Of a stretch of 36,805 nucleotides of DNA, positions 33,857 through 36,805 are shown piece after piece. The DNA lies in NCBI GenBank assembly GCA_002321335.1, contig DCMG01000038.1, forward strand, positions 1 to 36,805. The letters run 5' to 3'. Below the pieces are notes generated by a model. The model saw nothing but the letters and a program-made list of their open reading frames with translations, was not told the DNA's origin and made no database searches. How positions within the stretch are numbered: position 1 is the stretch's first letter; each line of letters begins with the position of its first letter. The position numbers and the translations under genes were made by a program. The DNA comes from Bacteroidales bacterium UBA1628. Lineage in GTDB: Bacteria > Bacteroidota > Bacteroidia > Bacteroidales > UBA932.

Positions 33857-36805
33857 TTAGAAGTTGAGTTTAAGATTCAGACCGAAGCTGCGTGAGGTAG
33901 GGAGCGCGAACATGTCGATTCCCTGCCATCCGTTGCCGGTACCTGCTGAAACATCAGGGTCGCAAGGAGCGTCCTTATAGAAGAAGAACAGGTTGCGTCC
34001 GATGATGGAAGCTGTCACGTTCTTTCCGTTACCAAGAAGGTTTCGGAAGGTATAGCCGAAGCTGAGTTCACGAAGACGAATGTTGGTCGCGCTGTAGACG
34101 TAGTTCTCGTTGGCGTAAGGTGAGTTGAAGTTGCTTGCGCCTGTGGTCTCGTACCAAGCCCTTGGGTCGAAGGAGACTCCGTCAACTGTGATCGAGCCGG
34201 CATCGCGAGCCTCACCTGACCTCTTGGAAACTCCCCATCCATCGAGAGTCGCCTCTGTCATGGAGATGACCTTGCCTCCGAATCTGGCGTCGATGAGCAT
34301 AGAGAGCGTGAAGTTCTTGTAACGGAATGTGTTGTTCCAGCCGGCGTAGACCTTGGAGTTCATGTTGCCCGCATACTTGAGCTGGTCGTTGTTGTCGTCG
34401 CCAAGGATAGGCTGGCCGGCTTCGTTCTTCTGAGGCTTGCCGCTTTCGTCCCTGAGAATCTGGCGGACATAGAGATCTCCGTAAGAACCGCCTTCGGTGA
34501 GTATGATCTTGGCACCACCGAAATTGGAGAGTGTAAGACCGTTAGGGAGGTCGTCCACGAGTTCCACGATCTTGTTGTCGTTATATGAGAAGTTGACACC
34601 AGTCTCCCAGCTGAAGTCATTGCTGAACTGCTGGTACCAGCTGGCAGTCATCTCAATACCTTGGTTCTGTACGTTACCAGCATTTACGTAGCGGTTACGC
34701 AGTCCGGACTCGTAAGGAGAGGCGACTGAGAAGAACTGGTTCTTGGTGTTGGTCTTGTACCATGTCGCTGAGACGTTGAGCCTGTTGCCAAAGAAGGCGC
34801 CGTCGAAACCAGCCTCGATGGAGTGTGTCATCTCTGGCTTGAGAGTTCTGAACGGAGCGTTGTCTGGAGCCGTGATTGAACCCTGGCTGCCAAGGCTGTA
34901 GAGCAGGTTGGTCATGTAGACCGGAACGTCGTTACCCACGATGGAGTAGCTGGCGCGCACTTTCACAAGGTCTACCTGAGGGCCGAGATCGGCGAATTTG
35001 TTCAGAAGGAAGCTGGCTCCAACTGAAGGATAGAAGAAAGAGACATTGTCGGTGAACGCCAAGGTCGATGACCAGTCGTTACGTGCTGTCACGTCGATGA
35101 AGAGACCGTCCTTATAGCCGAACTGGGCGGTTGCGAACACCGCGTTCAGGCGTTTCTCTGTGTTCCAGTGATCACCCTTGCCCACGGAAGACATATTCCC
35201 GTAATAGTTGTTAGGAGTGAATATGTTAGGGTAGTAGACGTTGCCGCTTCCAGGAGACGTGAACTGGGTCCCTTCAGCCCACAGGCCGACAGTTCCGGTC
35301 TTGCTGTGCGTGAAGCTGGAACCGGCTGTCACGGAGAGTGAGAAGGTGTCGTTCCAGTTGTGGTTGTAGCCCACGAGGACATCACCGTACATCTGGTCGC
35401 TGAAGTAGCGGTTGTCCTTCATTCTGCCCATAGGGTAGAGGTTGGCGATACTTGACGCATAGGCGTTGTGCACGAAATGCTCCTCGCCTCTTTCATAGCG
35501 GAGACGGCCCTGGACGTAGAGGTCTTTGAATATGTCCCATCTCACGCTGCCGCCGAACTCGTAACGGTTGCGGTCGGTGACCGGTTTCTGCCTGTTGAGA
35601 GTCCAGTAAGGGTTGCTGTACTGCTGGAGCCCTGTGTTGGTCCAGTTCTGGATGTTGCATCCGCGGGCCGCGTCATAGACTTCATAATTGTCCTTGTAGT
35701 AGTTCCAGTCCTCGCCTCTCGGGAAGAGGTAGACACCTGTAAGAGGGTTCCAGAGGAATCCTGCGGCAGCCTGGTTCTCAATGTGCTGGTTGTTGAACTT
35801 GGCGCTCGCTTCGATCTTCACGTTCTCCAGGACGGTGAAGTTTACCTTCGTGTTGAAGTTGTGGCTTCTGTATTCGTTCTCTGGAGTCATGCCCTCCGAG
35901 TACACATTGCCGTAGGAGAAATAGGCTCCGAAGGTGTCGTTGCCTCCTGAGATGGCTATCGAGTTGTTGGCTGTGAATCCTGTGCGGTAGAACTTCTTCG
36001 CATAGTTCGGAGCCTTTGAGGATAGTTTGCTTCCCCAGCTGTAGGTTCCGTCGTCAGAAACACCGTACGTGTTCTGGAATTCCGGCAGAACCATCGGGCT
36101 TTCTGCTGTGGTGTTGCTGGAAACAGTGACGTTAACCCTGCCCTCAGCAGCGGACTTTGTGGTGATCATAATGGCTCCATTGGCTGCTACGGCACCGTAA
36201 AGCGCTGCCGCCGAGGCACCTTTCAGGAGCGTGATGGACTTGATGTCGTCAGGGTTGATCGTGGACATCACGTCACCGCCATCCCTTTCTCCACCATAAT
36301 TGGAGGCTACCTGTGAGGAAGTGATGTTCTGCATCACAGGCACACCGTCCACAACGATGAGAGGCTGGTTGCTACCATTGATGGACTTGTTTCCACGGAA
36401 GAGGATCTTGGATGATCCACCTGCTCCGGTTGAGTTAGGAGTGATGACAAGACCTGCGCTCTTACCTTGGAGGGAGTTGATCATGCTGATGCTCTTGATG
36501 TCGTTGACATCCTTTCCTCCCACAGTCTCAGCGGCGTAGGTGAGGCTTTCGGACGGGCGTTCCACACCCATCGCGGTCACGGTCACGCCTTTGAGAGCCA
36601 TGGCCTCCTCTTTGAGGACGATTTCCATGTTGGACTGACCGTTCCAAACGATTTCCTTTGTCTCGTAGCCGATGATGGAAATTGTGATCACATCATTGGC
36701 TTTAAGATTGTTAAGTTTAAAGTTACCATTGATGTCAGTGGTCTCTCCCGTTGATCCACCTTTGACAAAAACGGCGGCGCCGATGACTGGGCCATTGGCG
36801 TCCTT
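33857..36805 (-). CDS. susC-like: SusC/RagA-family TonB-dependent transporter (5' end beyond the window)
   Basis: At least 982 residues; the frame is open to the window edge, so the signal peptide is missing. Visible parts begin with the end of the carboxypeptidase-regulatory-like domain (KDANGPVIGAAVFVKGGSTG and on, 36805-36600). The SusC linker follows (MALKGVTVTAMGVERPSESL), then the plug (NSLQGKSAGLVITPNSTGAG, QPLIVVDGVPVMQ, LKGASAAALYGAVAANGAIM), then a long beta-barrel closing with SFGLNLKLNF. ATG codons inside the window, such as that at 36691, are internal. It is the energised outer-membrane channel partner of the adjacent SusD. Confidence 0.95.
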   Translation of the reverse strand, partial: KDANGPVIGAAVFVKGGSTGETTDINGNFKLNNLKANDVITISIIGYETKEIVWNGQSNMEIVLKEEAMALKGVTVTAMGVERPSESLTYAAETVGGKDVNDIKSISMINSLQGKSAGLVITPNSTGAGGSSKILFRGNKSINGSNQPLIVVDGVPVMQNITSSQVASNYGGERDGGDVMSTINPDDIKSITLLKGASAAALYGAVAANGAIMITTKSAAEGRVNVTVSSNTTAESPMVLPEFQNTYGVSDDGTYSWGSKLSSKAPNYAKKFYRTGFTANNSIAISGGNDTFGAYFSYGNVYSEGMTPENEYRSHNFNTKVNFTVLENVKIEASAKFNNQHIENQAAAGFLWNPLTGVYLFPRGEDWNYYKDNYEVYDAARGCNIQNWTNTGLQQYSNPYWTLNRQKPVTDRNRYEFGGSVRWDIFKDLYVQGRLRYERGEEHFVHNAYASSIANLYPMGRMKDNRYFSDQMYGDVLVGYNHNWNDTFSLSVTAGSSFTHSKTGTVGLWAEGTQFTSPGSGNVYYPNIFTPNNYYGNMSSVGKGDHWNTEKRLNAVFATAQFGYKDGLFIDVTARNDWSSTLAFTDNVSFFYPSVGASFLLNKFADLGPQVDLVKVRASYSIVGNDVPVYMTNLLYSLGSQGSITAPDNAPFRTLKPEMTHSIEAGFDGAFFGNRLNVSATWYKTNTKNQFFSVASPYESGLRNRYVNAGNVQNQGIEMTASWYQQFSNDFSWETGVNFSYNDNKIVELVDDLPNGLTLSNFGGAKIILTEGGSYGDLYVRQILRDESGKPQKNEAGQPILGDDNNDQLKYAGNMNSKVYAGWNNTFRYKNFTLSMLIDARFGGKVISMTEATLDGWGVSKRSGEARDAGSITVDGVSFDPRAWYETTGASNFNSPYANENYVYSATNIRLRELSFGYTFRNLLGNGKNVTASIIGRNLFFFYKDAPCDPDVSAGTGNGWQGIDMFALPTSRSFGLNLKLNF

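Noticed and set aside
1..36805. CRISPR array, tRNA or rRNA genes, insertion sequences, phage or integrase genes
   Set aside because: I saw no regularly spaced repeats, tRNA-like cloverleaf region, transposase or integrase motif, or gap large enough to hold an RNA gene.

Overview
The window looks like the chromosome of a member of the order Bacteroidales with moderately high GC (roughly 54% by eye). The evidence is two SusC/SusD pairs, a BACON-type lipoprotein, promoters of the Bacteroidetes type (TTTG, then TAnnTTTG), almost no Shine-Dalgarno sequences, and the mraZ-to-ftsZ cluster in the order typical of this phylum, with no ddl or murB inside it. I cannot name a genus from the sequence.

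Region 1 (about 51-15992) is a LacI-type regulator on the minus strand facing a compact ten-gene plus-strand operon. In order the genes encode a cytoplasmic FAD-dependent oxidoreductase, a sodium/solute symporter, a secreted beta-propeller-like protein, a Tat-exported paralogous FAD oxidoreductase, a BACON/FISUMP-like lipoprotein, SusC, SusD, two coupled proteins without signal peptides, and a metallo-beta-lactamase-fold lipoprotein. Two identical 14-bp LacI operators in opposite orientation bracket the promoter. The locus is built like a polysaccharide-utilization locus but contains no recognisable glycosidase or polysaccharide lyase. I infer that it takes up and oxidatively processes a regulated, probably sugar-containing substrate. 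It is the best candidate for an undescribed system here.

Region 2 (15993-16118) separates convergent transcripts and holds two strong hairpins with shared arm sequences. These probably form a bidirectional terminator.

Region 3 (16119-31979, minus strand) is the complete division and cell-wall cluster: mraZ, rsmH, ftsL-like, ftsI, murE, mraY, murD, ftsW, murG, murC, ftsQ, ftsA, ftsZ. Its genes overlap or lie a few bases apart, so it is probably one transcriptional unit. Four TGGAA boxes exactly 10 bp apart lie upstream of mraZ and look like its own operator.

Region 4 (32172 to the window end, minus strand) is a second SusC/SusD pair with its own terminator. Its susC is cut by the window edge.

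Across the whole window the AT-rich word GAATAT/ATATTC, and its palindrome GAATATTC, are strongly over-represented in all reading frames. No annotated feature explains this. No tRNA, rRNA, CRISPR, insertion sequence or phage gene was seen, and no gene-free stretch exceeds 300 bases.
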